Source: VRUE01 sp963844395 (lineage in GTDB: Bacteria > Actinomycetota > Thermoleophilia > Solirubrobacterales > 70-9). From it: a stretch of 64,000 bases of DNA. This document shows positions 8,892-16,907 of the stretch, one piece after another. The stretch is taken from NCBI GenBank assembly GCA_963844395.1, contig CAWJNX010000002.1, positions 806,001-870,000 of the forward strand, given 5' to 3'. Under the pieces are notes generated by a model. The model searched no databases and was not told the origin of the DNA. It worked only from the letters and a program-made list of their open reading frames with translations. Position 1 is the first letter of the stretch; every line of letters starts with the position of its first letter. The position numbers and the translations under genes were made by a program.

Positions 8892-9818
8892 CTATGGACT
8901 TTCTGCAAGTGGGACATGCCGGCGCAGGCGATCGAGAACACGCAGGGCGCCGAGGTTCCGCCGCGCATAGCCCTGCCACAATCCCTCCGGCCGGAAGTCA
9001 ATGGCGGTGCAGGGCGGGCAGAGAACGCTTGGGTGGACGCCATCCCGACTCAGGCCCCCGCGGGGAACCCCCCGTCCGACCATCTGTCGCCAGTAGTTCC
9101 AAAGCGGCAGCACCCGGTTCTCAGCCAGGGCGGCGATCTCGGCATTGAACCGCTCGACTCGCTGCGAGAACGGTCGTCTTGCTCGAGGCGGAATCGTGCT
9201 GATCACCGGGATGGCTCCGGCACTGGACACAAGCCGTGCGATCCGAGCGAGGTCGAGGCGGAACTGGACCGCGGTGAAGTCCTCCAGGTCGTTGGTCCCA
9301 AACATGATCAGAGCAATCGATGGGCGGAGCAACCGCAGTTCGCAGCTGACGGCGGGTAGCCCCTGGCACTCCGGGAAGGATTCGCGTGGTAAAAGCGCAT
9401 CGGCCGCCCGCCATCCTCCGACTGCGGCCACACCCAGGCGCGAGTAGCTGTTACTGACCCGGCACTGAGCTTCCTCAGAGCCCTTCGGCACGGAGGTCCT
9501 GCCAAAAAACCCCAGCGTCCCGCGCAGCTCGCTCCACTCGCCTAGGCGGGGCTGTCTGCAGGCCAGCGCCTGGAGGAAGGACGGCGATGCGGTGATGCTG
9601 TCGCCGATCTTGGCGACGACTCCGAGGTGATTGCCGAGTCGCTCTCCGCGGCTTGCGATCTTCTCGAGATGGCTGGCGAGGTTGGGGGCAAGCGCCGGCA
9701 CAACAGGCAGCTCTTGCCATTTGGCTGCACGTGACTCGGGGCTGAAGATAGAGCCGAGTGCAAACAGGGCAAGGGCTAGAAGGACAGTTCTCAGCGCGAG
9801 CATTCTGTACGAAGGCAT
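8892..9818 (-). CDS. SGNH/GDSL-type hydrolase, membrane-anchored or secreted
   Basis: 308 residues. The N-terminus MPSYRMLALRTVLLALALFA is a signal peptide or anchor. Catalytic blocks follow in order: KIGDSITAS (nucleophile Ser in GDS), IMFGTNDLED (block III Asn), and SRDGVHPS (Asp/His pair of block V). The gene converges on the acyltransferase-3 gene 10 bp away. In OafA-like systems the two activities can be fused, so a shared role in acylating or deacylating a surface glycan is plausible (inference). Confidence 0.85.
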   Translation of the reverse strand: MPSYRMLALRTVLLALALFALGSIFSPESRAAKWQELPVVPALAPNLASHLEKIASRGERLGNHLGVVAKIGDSITASPSFLQALACRQPRLGEWSELRGTLGFFGRTSVPKGSEEAQCRVSNSYSRLGVAAVGGWRAADALLPRESFPECQGLPAVSCELRLLRPSIALIMFGTNDLEDFTAVQFRLDLARIARLVSSAGAIPVISTIPPRARRPFSQRVERFNAEIAALAENRVLPLWNYWRQMVGRGVPRGGLSRDGVHPSVLCPPCTAIDFRPEGLWQGYARRNLGALRVLDRLRRHVPLAESP

Positions 9819-9836
9819 ACAGCGGCCATTCGTGAA

Positions 9837-9926
9837 CGGAGAGGGTGGGATTCGAACCCACGAGGCGGGTTAACCCCGCCCACGCGATTTCCAGTCGCGC
9901 TCCTTAAGCCACTCGGACACCTCTCC
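9837..9926 (-). tRNA. tRNA-Ser (GGA)
   Basis: A complete class-II tRNA: acceptor GGAGAGG/CCTCTCC, D arm, anticodon loop CTGGAAA (GGA), a long variable arm (GGGCGGGG...CCCCGCC) and T arm GTGGGTTCGAATCCCAC. No CCA is encoded. Confidence 0.97.
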
Positions 9927-9971
9927 GGGTTCTCCACGAAAGGGTATTGGCTTCCAGCCGGCGAGCAACGC

Positions 9972-11900
9972 CTAGGCTGCCGCGGCCTGCTGGGGCGCGG
10001 GCGCCCGCAGCGGCATGACGATCGCCTCGGCCTCCGCCGGAACGGCAGGCCGGTGACCGCGCAGCCGCTCGTGGCTGCAGACGACATAGCACCACTCCAT
10101 CAGCCGCATCCGCGAGGTCGGATCGATGTCCTCGATCGTCGCGCCGACCAGGTGGCGCCCGTCGGCTTCGCGGCAGGAGCGGACCTCGACCTGAGCCGCC
10201 ACCTCATGTGCCTCGCCGGCCGCGTCGTGCAGTTCGAGCAGCACGGCTGGCCGAGCGCCGACGGGAAGCGGCGCGTCGAGGACCAACCCGACTCCAACCG
10301 CGCTGGCGTCGATTAGGCGACCGCCGACATGCGCATCCCCGGTGAAGCAGTGCGCCGCGGCATCGCCCTCGAAGCGGTAGACCTGGCGCCGCTGCTGGCG
10401 GCGGCCGACCGTGACCAGAGTGCGGAGGACGCGACGCAGCTCGATCGCTCCGAGCAACGGCACGACCACCGCTGCAATGCCCGGCAGGTCGGGAAGCGGT
10501 CCGACGCCCGCAAGGTCGAGCAGGCGCAGGGCGGTGCCGCCGGCCAGCACCACGGCGGCGAGGATCACCAGGTGCAGCTTGCGCACCGCGTGCAGCCCGC
10601 CAGCGTCGGCGCCCTGCTTAGGAGTCACCTTGAATGCGGTGTGGCCCGGACGCACGATGCAGCGCAGCGCCCGCGTGTAGATCTCCATCGTCAGCAACTC
10701 GTAGTGGGCGGTCTCGCCGATTCGCATGTAGCCGCGCGCAAGGGCCGAGCCCGCGAGGAGGTTGAGGCTGACCGAGGGCAGCCAGAGCGCCGCCAGAGCG
10801 ATGACGCTGACCTTCATCGGCAGCTCGCCAGTCCACAGCACCAGGCCGAGGGTGGCAAGCAGCAGCAGCCGCATCGGTGGCGCCAGGTAGGCGGCGAGAC
10901 TGGCGAAGTAGGAGAGGCGTTGCAGGGGTGCCAGCTCGCGGGCGCGCAGCGGCGACTCGGGCAGTGTGAAGACGGCTAGGTTGCCGCGCGCCCAGCGGTC
11001 GCGTTGCAGCAGATAGCCGTCGAGGTCATGCGGAGCAAGGCCCTGCACGAGCACCTCGTCGTGGTAGTGGCTCGTCCAGCCGTGGCGCAGCAGGCGGATC
11101 GTCGTGTGGAAGTCCTCGGCGATCGTCTCGGTGGCGACTCCGCCGATCTCGAGCAGCGCCTCGCGGCGCATCAGTGCTGCCGAGCCGCACCAGTAGGCGG
11201 CGCCGTGGCGGTTCTTGCCGGTGCAGACGACGCGGTAGAAGAGCGACTGCTCGTGACGTCCGACCTTGTAGTGCTGGACCGAGTCGTGGTTGAAGAAGTC
11301 GTGCGGGCTCTGGACCAGGGCGACCCGCTCATCATCGAAGTAGCCGACCATCGCGTCGAGTGCGTCTGGCATCGGCACGTGGTCCGCGTCGAGCATCAGC
11401 ACCAGCTCGCCGCCGGTGTGGGGGAGCGCCGCGTTGATGTTGCCGGCCTTGGCGTGCGCGTTGTCGGGACGGGTCAGGTAGCGGGCACCGGCCACCGCGG
11501 CCAGTTCCTCCATCTCGGGCCGCCGCCCGTCGTCAAGCAGCCACGTCGTATGCGGATAGGTGAGAGCCCGGCACCCGGCCAGGGTCGCCGCCACCACCTC
11601 GACCGGCTCGTCGTAGGTGCAGACGTAGACGTCGACCGTGCGCCCCGGCGTGGCCGGCGGTCGAACCGCCGCGGGCCGCGACCACGAGTACCAGGTCAGC
11701 GTGGCGAGCGCCCAGAGTCCGTAGACCTCGGTCGCCAGCAGCATCCCGAAGAGAACCGGGCTGATCCCTTCAGCGCTCCAGCCGATCCGCCAGGTCAGGT
11801 AGCCGATTCCCCAGAGCAGCGCCAGGATCGCAAAGGCACGCAGGGGCCGTGGGTGGGAATCGAAGAACCGCCCGATCCGAGTCTGCTCGCCGTCTTGCAC
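9972..11900 (-). CDS. Cellulose-synthase-like glycosyltransferase with PilZ domain
   Basis: 642 residues. Two TM helices (about 20-70) precede a GT2 domain (about 88-315) with all catalytic motifs: Asp124 in LLDDGR, DAD 171-173, ED 262-263 in TIAEDFH, and QRDRW 299-303. Several TM helices follow (about 325-490). A C-terminal PilZ-like domain (about 520-605) contains VYRFEGDAAAHCF and LIDASAVGVGL, fitting c-di-GMP control as in BcsA. Product: probably a beta-linked exopolysaccharide. No BcsB partner is adjacent. The HD-GYP gene near 45 kb could be on the same signalling circuit. Confidence 0.9.
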   Translation of the reverse strand: MQDGEQTRIGRFFDSHPRPLRAFAILALLWGIGYLTWRIGWSAEGISPVLFGMLLATEVYGLWALATLTWYSWSRPAAVRPPATPGRTVDVYVCTYDEPVEVVAATLAGCRALTYPHTTWLLDDGRRPEMEELAAVAGARYLTRPDNAHAKAGNINAALPHTGGELVLMLDADHVPMPDALDAMVGYFDDERVALVQSPHDFFNHDSVQHYKVGRHEQSLFYRVVCTGKNRHGAAYWCGSAALMRREALLEIGGVATETIAEDFHTTIRLLRHGWTSHYHDEVLVQGLAPHDLDGYLLQRDRWARGNLAVFTLPESPLRARELAPLQRLSYFASLAAYLAPPMRLLLLATLGLVLWTGELPMKVSVIALAALWLPSVSLNLLAGSALARGYMRIGETAHYELLTMEIYTRALRCIVRPGHTAFKVTPKQGADAGGLHAVRKLHLVILAAVVLAGGTALRLLDLAGVGPLPDLPGIAAVVVPLLGAIELRRVLRTLVTVGRRQQRRQVYRFEGDAAAHCFTGDAHVGGRLIDASAVGVGLVLDAPLPVGARPAVLLELHDAAGEAHEVAAQVEVRSCREADGRHLVGATIEDIDPTSRMRLMEWCYVVCSHERLRGHRPAVPAEAEAIVMPLRAPAPQQAAAA

Positions 11901-11973
11901 GCAGCTCTATCGACCCTGCGGCCAGCAGGCTTGAGAACTGGACGCCGTAGAATCAGCCGCCGAACCAAGTCCC

Positions 11974-12062
11974 GGAGGGGTGCCGGAGTGGTTGAACGGG
12001 GCGGTCTCGAAAACCGTTGGCCGTCGCAAGGCGGCTCGTGGGTTCGAATCCCACCCCCTCCG
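11974..12062 (+). tRNA. tRNA-Ser (CGA)
   Basis: Acceptor GGAGGGG/CCCCTCC, anticodon loop CTCGAAA (CGA), long variable arm (GGCCGTCGCAAGGCGGC) and T arm GTGGGTTCGAATCCCAC. Second serine tRNA within about 2.1 kb of the GGA isoacceptor, flanking the glycosyltransferase gene. Confidence 0.97.
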
Positions 12063-12142
12063 CTTATCAGGTCGCCGTCGCTCGTCGCGGTGGTACGGCC
12101 CAGGTTTGGCTCCTGAGCCAGCGGGCATGTTGCAGGCAGATC

Positions 12143-13120
12143 GTGGAACGGGTGAGGAGCGACAGAGCGGAACGTGGCCCGGAGAGTCGCCAAGCAAAGA
12201 GCGGCTGGGTCGCGACGCTGAAGCGCACCGCGACCGAGTTCCGTGACGACAACCTCTCGGACTGGGCTGCGGCGCTCACCTACTACGGCCTGCTCTCACT
12301 CTTCCCGGCTCTGCTGGCGCTCGTCTCGCTGGTCGGCCTCTTCGGAGATCCGAAATCGACCACCGACGCGGTGACGGAAATGGTCACCTCGCTGGGGCCG
12401 AGCTCCGCCGCGGACACCTTCTCCGGTCCGATCGAATCGATCACGTCCAACCGAGGTGCCGCGGGTCTGACGCTCGTGATTGGGTTGGCGACGGCGCTCT
12501 GGTCGGCGTCGAACTACGTGGGTGCCTTTATGCGGGCCTCGAACGTGATCTACGAGACGCCGGAGGGGCGGCCCTTCTGGAAGCTGCGACCCCTGCAGCT
12601 CCTCGTCACCCTGATCATGATCGTGCTGACGGCGCTGGTCGCGCTGGGCTTGGTGCTGACCGGGCCGATCGTCGAGGCGGTGGCCGACCCAATCGGTCTC
12701 TCGAGCACCGCGGTCGACGTCTGGAACGTCGCCAAGTGGCCAGTCCTGATCGCGCTCTTCATAACCGTGATCGCGGTCCTCTACTACGCCTCGCCGAACG
12801 TGAAGCTGCGCGGCTTCAAGTGGGTCACGCCCGGGAGCCTTGTAGCGATACTGGTCTGGATTGTGGCGTCGGCCGCATTCGCCCTCTATGTCGCCAACTT
12901 CGGCTCCTACGACAAGACCTACGGCACGCTCGGCGGCCTGATCGTGCTGCTGGTCTGGTTCTGGATCACCAACCTGGCGATCCTCTTCGGTCATCAGCTG
13001 AACGCCGAGCGCGAGCGCAGCCTCGAGATCGACGAGGGCAGGCGCGGCGCCGAGACCGAGTTGCAGATGGAGCCACGCTCCGCACCGGACGAGCCCCAGA
13101 CCAGGGGTGGTCAGCCATGA
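12143..13120 (+). CDS. YihY/BrkB-family membrane protein
   Basis: About 325 residues from GTG 12143; the open frame upstream runs through the tRNA and is not coding, and GTG 12152 is a close alternative. Family hallmarks are present: DNLSDWAAALTYYGLLSLFPALLALVSLV, GLATALWSASNYVGAF, and the last helix pair ending VWFWITNLAILFGHQLNAE. Six TM helices are expected. The family's function is unsettled (once thought to be RNase BN). It ends in an ATGA overlap with the DUF4235 gene. Confidence 0.9.
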   Translation: MERVRSDRAERGPESRQAKSGWVATLKRTATEFRDDNLSDWAAALTYYGLLSLFPALLALVSLVGLFGDPKSTTDAVTEMVTSLGPSSAADTFSGPIESITSNRGAAGLTLVIGLATALWSASNYVGAFMRASNVIYETPEGRPFWKLRPLQLLVTLIMIVLTALVALGLVLTGPIVEAVADPIGLSSTAVDVWNVAKWPVLIALFITVIAVLYYASPNVKLRGFKWVTPGSLVAILVWIVASAAFALYVANFGSYDKTYGTLGGLIVLLVWFWITNLAILFGHQLNAERERSLEIDEGRRGAETELQMEPRSAPDEPQTRGGQP

Positions 13121-13392
13121 GGTTCGTCTTCGCCCCTATCGGAATCGCCGTTGGTCTGGTCGCCGGCGCCCTGGGCAAGAAGGCGTTCGAACGAGTGTGG
13201 GCGATGATCGACGACGAGGACCCGCCGCAGCCCGAGCACCGCCAGATTCACTGGCCGAAATTCGTCGCGGCGCTGGCAATGGAGGGCGCGATCTTCCGGC
13301 TGGCTAAAGGACTCACCGACCATGGCCTGCGGCGGTCCTTCACCACCCTGACCGGTTCGTGGCCGGGCGAGGAAGCACCGCAGCCCAAGTAG
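13117..13392 (+). CDS. DUF4235-family small membrane protein
   Basis: 91 residues; the ATG at 13117 overlaps the upstream TGA. FAPIGIAVGLVAGALGKKAF is an N-terminal glycine-rich TM helix, a polar linker follows, and a second hydrophobic stretch WPKFVAALAMEGAIFRLAK precedes a basic C-terminal part. This is the usual DUF4235 layout in actinobacteria. It is translationally coupled to the YihY gene, suggesting that the two act together at the membrane. Confidence 0.75.
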   Translation: MRFVFAPIGIAVGLVAGALGKKAFERVWAMIDDEDPPQPEHRQIHWPKFVAALAMEGAIFRLAKGLTDHGLRRSFTTLTGSWPGEEAPQPK

Positions 13393-13467
13393 GACGGCGG
13401 GACATCGTTTTCGCGGTTCTCCGGTCGGGTAATCGCCGGCCAACGAGCTTAAGGAGGACCGATTGCC

Positions 13468-14127
13468 ATGGCGGAGATGAACGAGCGAGACGCAAAGCTT
13501 GTCCAGTATCTGAACGAGGCCTACGGCAAGGAGCGCGAGCTGGAGACCGCACTGCAGGCCCACATCGCGATGACGACCAAGCCGCCCTACAAGAAACGGC
13601 TGCAGCAGCACCTGCGCGAGACGAAGGCGCACGCAAAAGCGGTCGAGCGCCGGATCAAGAAACTGGGCGGCGGCGGCAGCACGCTTGGCACGGCGGTCGG
13701 CAAGGCGATGGCGGCCGCGAAGGGGCCGCTGCACGCGGTGCGCGGCGGCGGCGCGCAGGAGAAAATGCTCAAGAACGCCAAGACCGAGTACTTCAACGAG
13801 CACGAGGAGATCGCCACCTACCTGGCGATCGAGACGCTGGCGGAGAAGGTCGGCGACAAAGAGACCGCCAGGCTGGCCCGGGGGATCAGGCGCGAGGAGG
13901 AACGGATGGCGAAATTCCTCGAGGGCCAGATCAAGTCGCTGACCGGTGCGGTTGTCAGCGAGGAAGTGCCGCGCGCGCAGCGGGCCTCACGCAGCTCGAC
14001 TCCGCGCAAACGCCGGGCCGCTCCAAGGAAAGCAACGGCCAGACGCCGCGCGACGTCGAGAAAAACGTCGAGCCGACGGCGCCCCGCCGCCGCTCCGGGC
14101 GGCGGGAGCCGTCGAAAAAGCCGCTAG
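13468..14127 (+). CDS. DUF892/YciE-like ferritin-fold protein with basic tail
   Basis: 219 residues from ATG 13468 behind AGGAGG (about 13453). Residues 1-160 are helical, beginning LVQYLNEAYGKERELETALQ, with the acidic/His positions expected of a ferritin-like DUF892 bundle (HEEIATYLAIETLAEKVGD). The last 55 residues are Arg/Lys/Ser/Ala-rich with repeated PRKRRAAPRKA-type motifs, resembling a histone-H1-like tail. A DNA-binding stress role is an inference from that tail. Confidence 0.75.
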   Translation: MAEMNERDAKLVQYLNEAYGKERELETALQAHIAMTTKPPYKKRLQQHLRETKAHAKAVERRIKKLGGGGSTLGTAVGKAMAAAKGPLHAVRGGGAQEKMLKNAKTEYFNEHEEIATYLAIETLAEKVGDKETARLARGIRREEERMAKFLEGQIKSLTGAVVSEEVPRAQRASRSSTPRKRRAAPRKATARRRATSRKTSSRRRPAAAPGGGSRRKSR

Positions 14128-14132
14128 CGGCT
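14119..14132. terminator. Palindrome spanning two convergent stop codons
   Basis: AGCCGCTAGCGGCT is a perfect 14-bp palindrome containing the TAG of the DUF892 gene (+) and most of the TAG of the PHM-like gene (-). AAAAA lies just upstream on the + strand, which gives the minus transcript a U run after the stem. Confidence 0.5.
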
Positions 14133-15096
14133 AGCTCGGATTGATGTAGGCGATCGCGATGATCATCGCGTCGTTAACCGCGTGGTGGCCTTCCGGCACG
14201 TTGTAGGTGCCGTGCAGGCGCAGCGTGTCGCCTTTTTTGATCGTGGCGATCGGGTTGCCGGTGCAGACCCCCATCGAGGAGATGTGGTTGCGCCCGTCCA
14301 GGTGGGTCGTGTAGCCCGCGCCGCCGTAGCCGGCGACGGAGTTGCACAGCAGGGCTTCACTGGCGGATTTGTTGGTCACTTCGACATTGACGCCGTGGTC
14401 GTGGATGTGGCCGGCGGCGGCGATCAGTTTGCCGCCGAAGGTCGTTTTCCAGTCGAAGTGGGTGTCACTGAGCCCGAACGGGACCGAGATCAGCGAGTCC
14501 ATGCTGCAACCGTCCGCATCGAGCCAGACCGGCCGCAGCGAAGCGCGGTTGGTGTGGTCGGAGCCGGTGGCGTACTTCCAGGCCACCTTGACTTTCACGG
14601 TTTTGCTGGTGGTTTCCCAGTTCATCAAATCGATGACCATGTTCCAGGTCTCGGTGCTGTTGACCTTGTAGCCGTAGTTCAGCGACTGCAGGTCGATTGC
14701 GGTGCGCTCATTGCCGGTGGCGAAGAAGCGCTCGCCGAGCAGGCCGGGGCCGCTGTTGCCGCAGGTGGCGTCCGTCTTACCGCTCGACTGGGCCATGAAG
14801 ACCGCGTGGTGGAGCATCGGACCCTCTGTGATGTTGGCTTTGGTGCCGTTTTCATAGACGAGGTCCGGCGTCGCACCGATCAGGGTGCAGCCGGTGCACG
14901 GCTTGGAGATGTTGGTGACGATTTTGTTGGCGATCGCCCCCATCGTGTCGTGGTCGTGCGGATCACCGCCGCCGGCGGGGATCGTGTAAGGGCCGTATTC
15001 GATCGTTTTGGTCGTGATGGTCGCGCTCGCGCTGGCCGGCAGCGCGAATACCGCAACGGCGCAGACAAGCAGCGCCAGGCGTTTAAGAACTGGCAT
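14131..15096 (-). CDS. Secreted PHM-like copper protein
   Basis: 321 residues from ATG 15096, preceded by GGAGGTTT. The signal peptide MPVLKRLALLVCAVAVFALP cleaves near ASASA. The mature part has paired-histidine motifs spaced like copper type-II monooxygenases (PHM/DBH): MLHHAVF (His96-97), GHIHDHG (His230, 232, 234), and GRNHISSMGVC (His271, Met275). Six or more cysteines suggest disulfides. It could be a copper-dependent hydroxylase or a copper-binding relative without activity; there is no membrane anchor. Confidence 0.6.
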   Translation of the reverse strand: MPVLKRLALLVCAVAVFALPASASATITTKTIEYGPYTIPAGGGDPHDHDTMGAIANKIVTNISKPCTGCTLIGATPDLVYENGTKANITEGPMLHHAVFMAQSSGKTDATCGNSGPGLLGERFFATGNERTAIDLQSLNYGYKVNSTETWNMVIDLMNWETTSKTVKVKVAWKYATGSDHTNRASLRPVWLDADGCSMDSLISVPFGLSDTHFDWKTTFGGKLIAAAGHIHDHGVNVEVTNKSASEALLCNSVAGYGGAGYTTHLDGRNHISSMGVCTGNPIATIKKGDTLRLHGTYNVPEGHHAVNDAMIIAIAYINPS

Positions 15097-15113
15097 GAAA
15101 CCTCCCTGGTAAG

Positions 15114-15177
15114 AGCCCGGACCCATCCGGGCTACTGAATGATCCGTGACCTTAGACCAAATGAAAACATCTGTCAA
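15114..15177 (-). promoter_or_regulatory. Sigma-70 promoter and 5'-UTR hairpin of the PHM-like gene
   Basis: On the minus strand, TTGACA (15172-15177), a 17-bp spacer and TAAGGT (15149-15154) form a near-consensus promoter. Downstream, AGCCCGG (15127-15133) and CCGGGCT (15114-15120) form a 7-bp stem with a 6-nt loop before the Shine-Dalgarno. Confidence 0.7.
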
Positions 15178-15201
15178 TAATCGATGTACAGTTTGTCCAA
15201 T

Positions 15202-15231
15202 CGCGGCATTGAGCCTCCCGCGGCATTGAGC
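15202..15231. repeat. 13-bp direct repeat, two copies
   Basis: CGCGGCATTGAGC occurs at 15202-15214 and again at 15219-15231, upstream of the PHM-like promoter. It could be a paired activator or repressor site; no protein can be assigned. Confidence 0.4.
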
Positions 15232-15317
15232 ACCCCCGTGTGAGGCGAGAGACGCGCTACAACCACGAAGTCCGAAGAGTCGGACCGGGTCGGGTGGCCC
15301 TTAGCGCCGCGAAAAGC

Positions 15318-16058
15318 TCAGCGGCGCGGGCCGGCCTCGCAGGTCTGGGAACGTCCCCAGCCCCTGCCGCCGTCGCAGTGGTCGCGCCCGCGTCCACCGT
15401 AGAGCCGGTCGCTGCTCGAGCCGCCGTATAGCCAGTCGTTGCCGCGGCCGCCGTGGCAGCCGTCGTGGCCGGGGCCCATTACACATATGTCTCGTCCGGG
15501 TCCGCCCCAACAGCCATCGCTGCCGGTGCCGTGCCGGCAGAAGTCGTTGCCGCGGCCACCGACGCAGTCGCTGTTCCGCGGACCGGTGATGCAGATGTCA
15601 TTCCCGCCGCGTCCGATGCAGCGATTGCGCCGGCTGCCCTGCGGATAGCAGATGTCTCTCTCGCCGTTGCCGATGAACTTGTCCGAGCCGCGACCCAGGT
15701 AGGCGATCAGAGGGACCGGAAGCTTGTCGCGCACCCGAACCATGTCTCCGGATGGGCCAAGGTTAAGCTCGACCAAGCCAACGCCACCGAGACCGCAGAT
15801 AGCGATCATGCGGTAGCGCTTGAAGTGACAGCCCGCCGGCCGGCTCTGCGCCATCCAGCCACGGACGACGAGATGGCCGCCGCGCACTAACAGCTTCAGA
15901 TTGGTGCCGGAGTTAGCGCCGTGGACGACGATGCGGCCTTGCGTCGAGGCGGAGGGGCCTCCGAGACCGAGGACGAGCAGCAGCGCAGCGGCAAGCGAAA
16001 GCGCCGCCATCCGGCACTTCGACCGGCCGCTTTTTAGCCTCCTGCGCGTTTCGCTCAT
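15318..16058 (-). CDS. Secreted cysteine-rich RTX-like repeat protein
   Basis: 246 residues. MAALSLAAALLLVLGLGG (starting at residue 17) is the signal peptide; MSETRRR at 16058 is the first start. From about residue 120 the protein consists of 9-11-residue Gly/Asp units such as GRGGNDICITG, GGRGNDFCRHG, GGPGRDICVMG, GGRGNDWLYGG and GGRGRDHCDGG. They match the RTX calcium-binding nonapeptide GGxGxDxLx, but cysteine often replaces the large aliphatic residue. A calcium-folded, disulfide-bonded beta-roll is implied. Function unknown. Confidence 0.65.
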   Translation of the reverse strand: MSETRRRLKSGRSKCRMAALSLAAALLLVLGLGGPSASTQGRIVVHGANSGTNLKLLVRGGHLVVRGWMAQSRPAGCHFKRYRMIAICGLGGVGLVELNLGPSGDMVRVRDKLPVPLIAYLGRGSDKFIGNGERDICYPQGSRRNRCIGRGGNDICITGPRNSDCVGGRGNDFCRHGTGSDGCWGGPGRDICVMGPGHDGCHGGRGNDWLYGGSSSDRLYGGRGRDHCDGGRGWGRSQTCEAGPRR

Positions 16059-16139
16059 GCCGCTGGTCCCCGCTGAAGACGCGACAGACTAAACAGAAGC
16101 GCCGGACGGAGGATCTCTGGCTCGTCCGGACCCCATAGA

Positions 16140-16862
16140 ATGCGGCCAGTGGGGGATCTGATCAGGCTGCTTTCGACGTTCGTCGCCGCGACCCTGCTCG
16201 CCTTTGGCGCGACCGCGTGCGGGGGAGACGACTCGGGCACGACGTCCACCCGGTCCCCGACGGTGGCTGATTCGCAGGACCGGTCGCCAGAGCAATCGAG
16301 TGGCGGCATCGCGTCTGACGGCGAGTCGAAGAAGGCTGACACCCGTTCGGAGGACGGGGAGCGCGACGAAGCCGGCGGCTCCGGCAATTCGGACTTCGTG
16401 CCGAAAGAGCACGACGACTCGGGCGGCGGCTCGGCGCAGTTCCGCGTCAAGGGCGGTGACAACAGCGTGCAGGAATTCGGCGATGAGGCGGACGATGCCG
16501 AACGGGACGAGGCCGCGACGGCGCTGCACAACTTCCTCGACGCTCGGGCCGCCGAGGACTGGGAGAGCGCCTGCTCGTACCTCTCCCAGGACGTCAGGGA
16601 ATCGCTGGAGAAACTTGCCGCTCAAGCAGGAAAGGCCGAAGGCATGAGCTGCGCCGGGATCATGGAGAAACTGACGAACCCCGCCGCCCTGCCGGCGCTC
16701 CGCACCGAAGCCGCGCGCGCCGATGTAGGTTCCCTGCGGATCGAAGACGATCGTGCCTTCATCCTCTACCGCGGCCCGGGCGGCACCATTCTGACCATCC
16801 CGATGGCGAACGAGGGCGGCAGCTGGAAGGTCGCCAGCCTCGCCGGCACCCCACTTAACTAG
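16140..16862 (+). CDS. Secreted lipoprotein with acidic linker
   Basis: 240 residues. The signal sequence LIRLLSTFVAATLLAFGATAC ends in a lipobox-like ATAC followed by GGDD. Residues 35-110 are Ser/Asp/Glu-rich and probably disordered. A compact C-terminal domain (about 118-240; HNFLDARAAEDWESACSYLS, ending GGSWKVASLAG) resembles the NTF2-like/DUF4878 lipoprotein domains common in actinobacteria. No ligand can be assigned. Confidence 0.65.
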   Translation: MRPVGDLIRLLSTFVAATLLAFGATACGGDDSGTTSTRSPTVADSQDRSPEQSSGGIASDGESKKADTRSEDGERDEAGGSGNSDFVPKEHDDSGGGSAQFRVKGGDNSVQEFGDEADDAERDEAATALHNFLDARAAEDWESACSYLSQDVRESLEKLAAQAGKAEGMSCAGIMEKLTNPAALPALRTEAARADVGSLRIEDDRAFILYRGPGGTILTIPMANEGGSWKVASLAGTPLN

Positions 16863-16866
16863 TTTT

Positions 16867-16887
16867 GGCCGGCTGGAGGCCGGTTTA
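16867..16887. terminator. Weak hairpin between convergent genes
   Basis: CCGGC TGGAG GCCGG followed by TTTA lies just after the lipoprotein stop and before the end of the convergent Fic gene. The short stem and short T run make this a low-confidence terminator. Confidence 0.35.
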
Positions 16888-16907
16888 GCTCGTGGCCTGA
16901 ATCCGGG

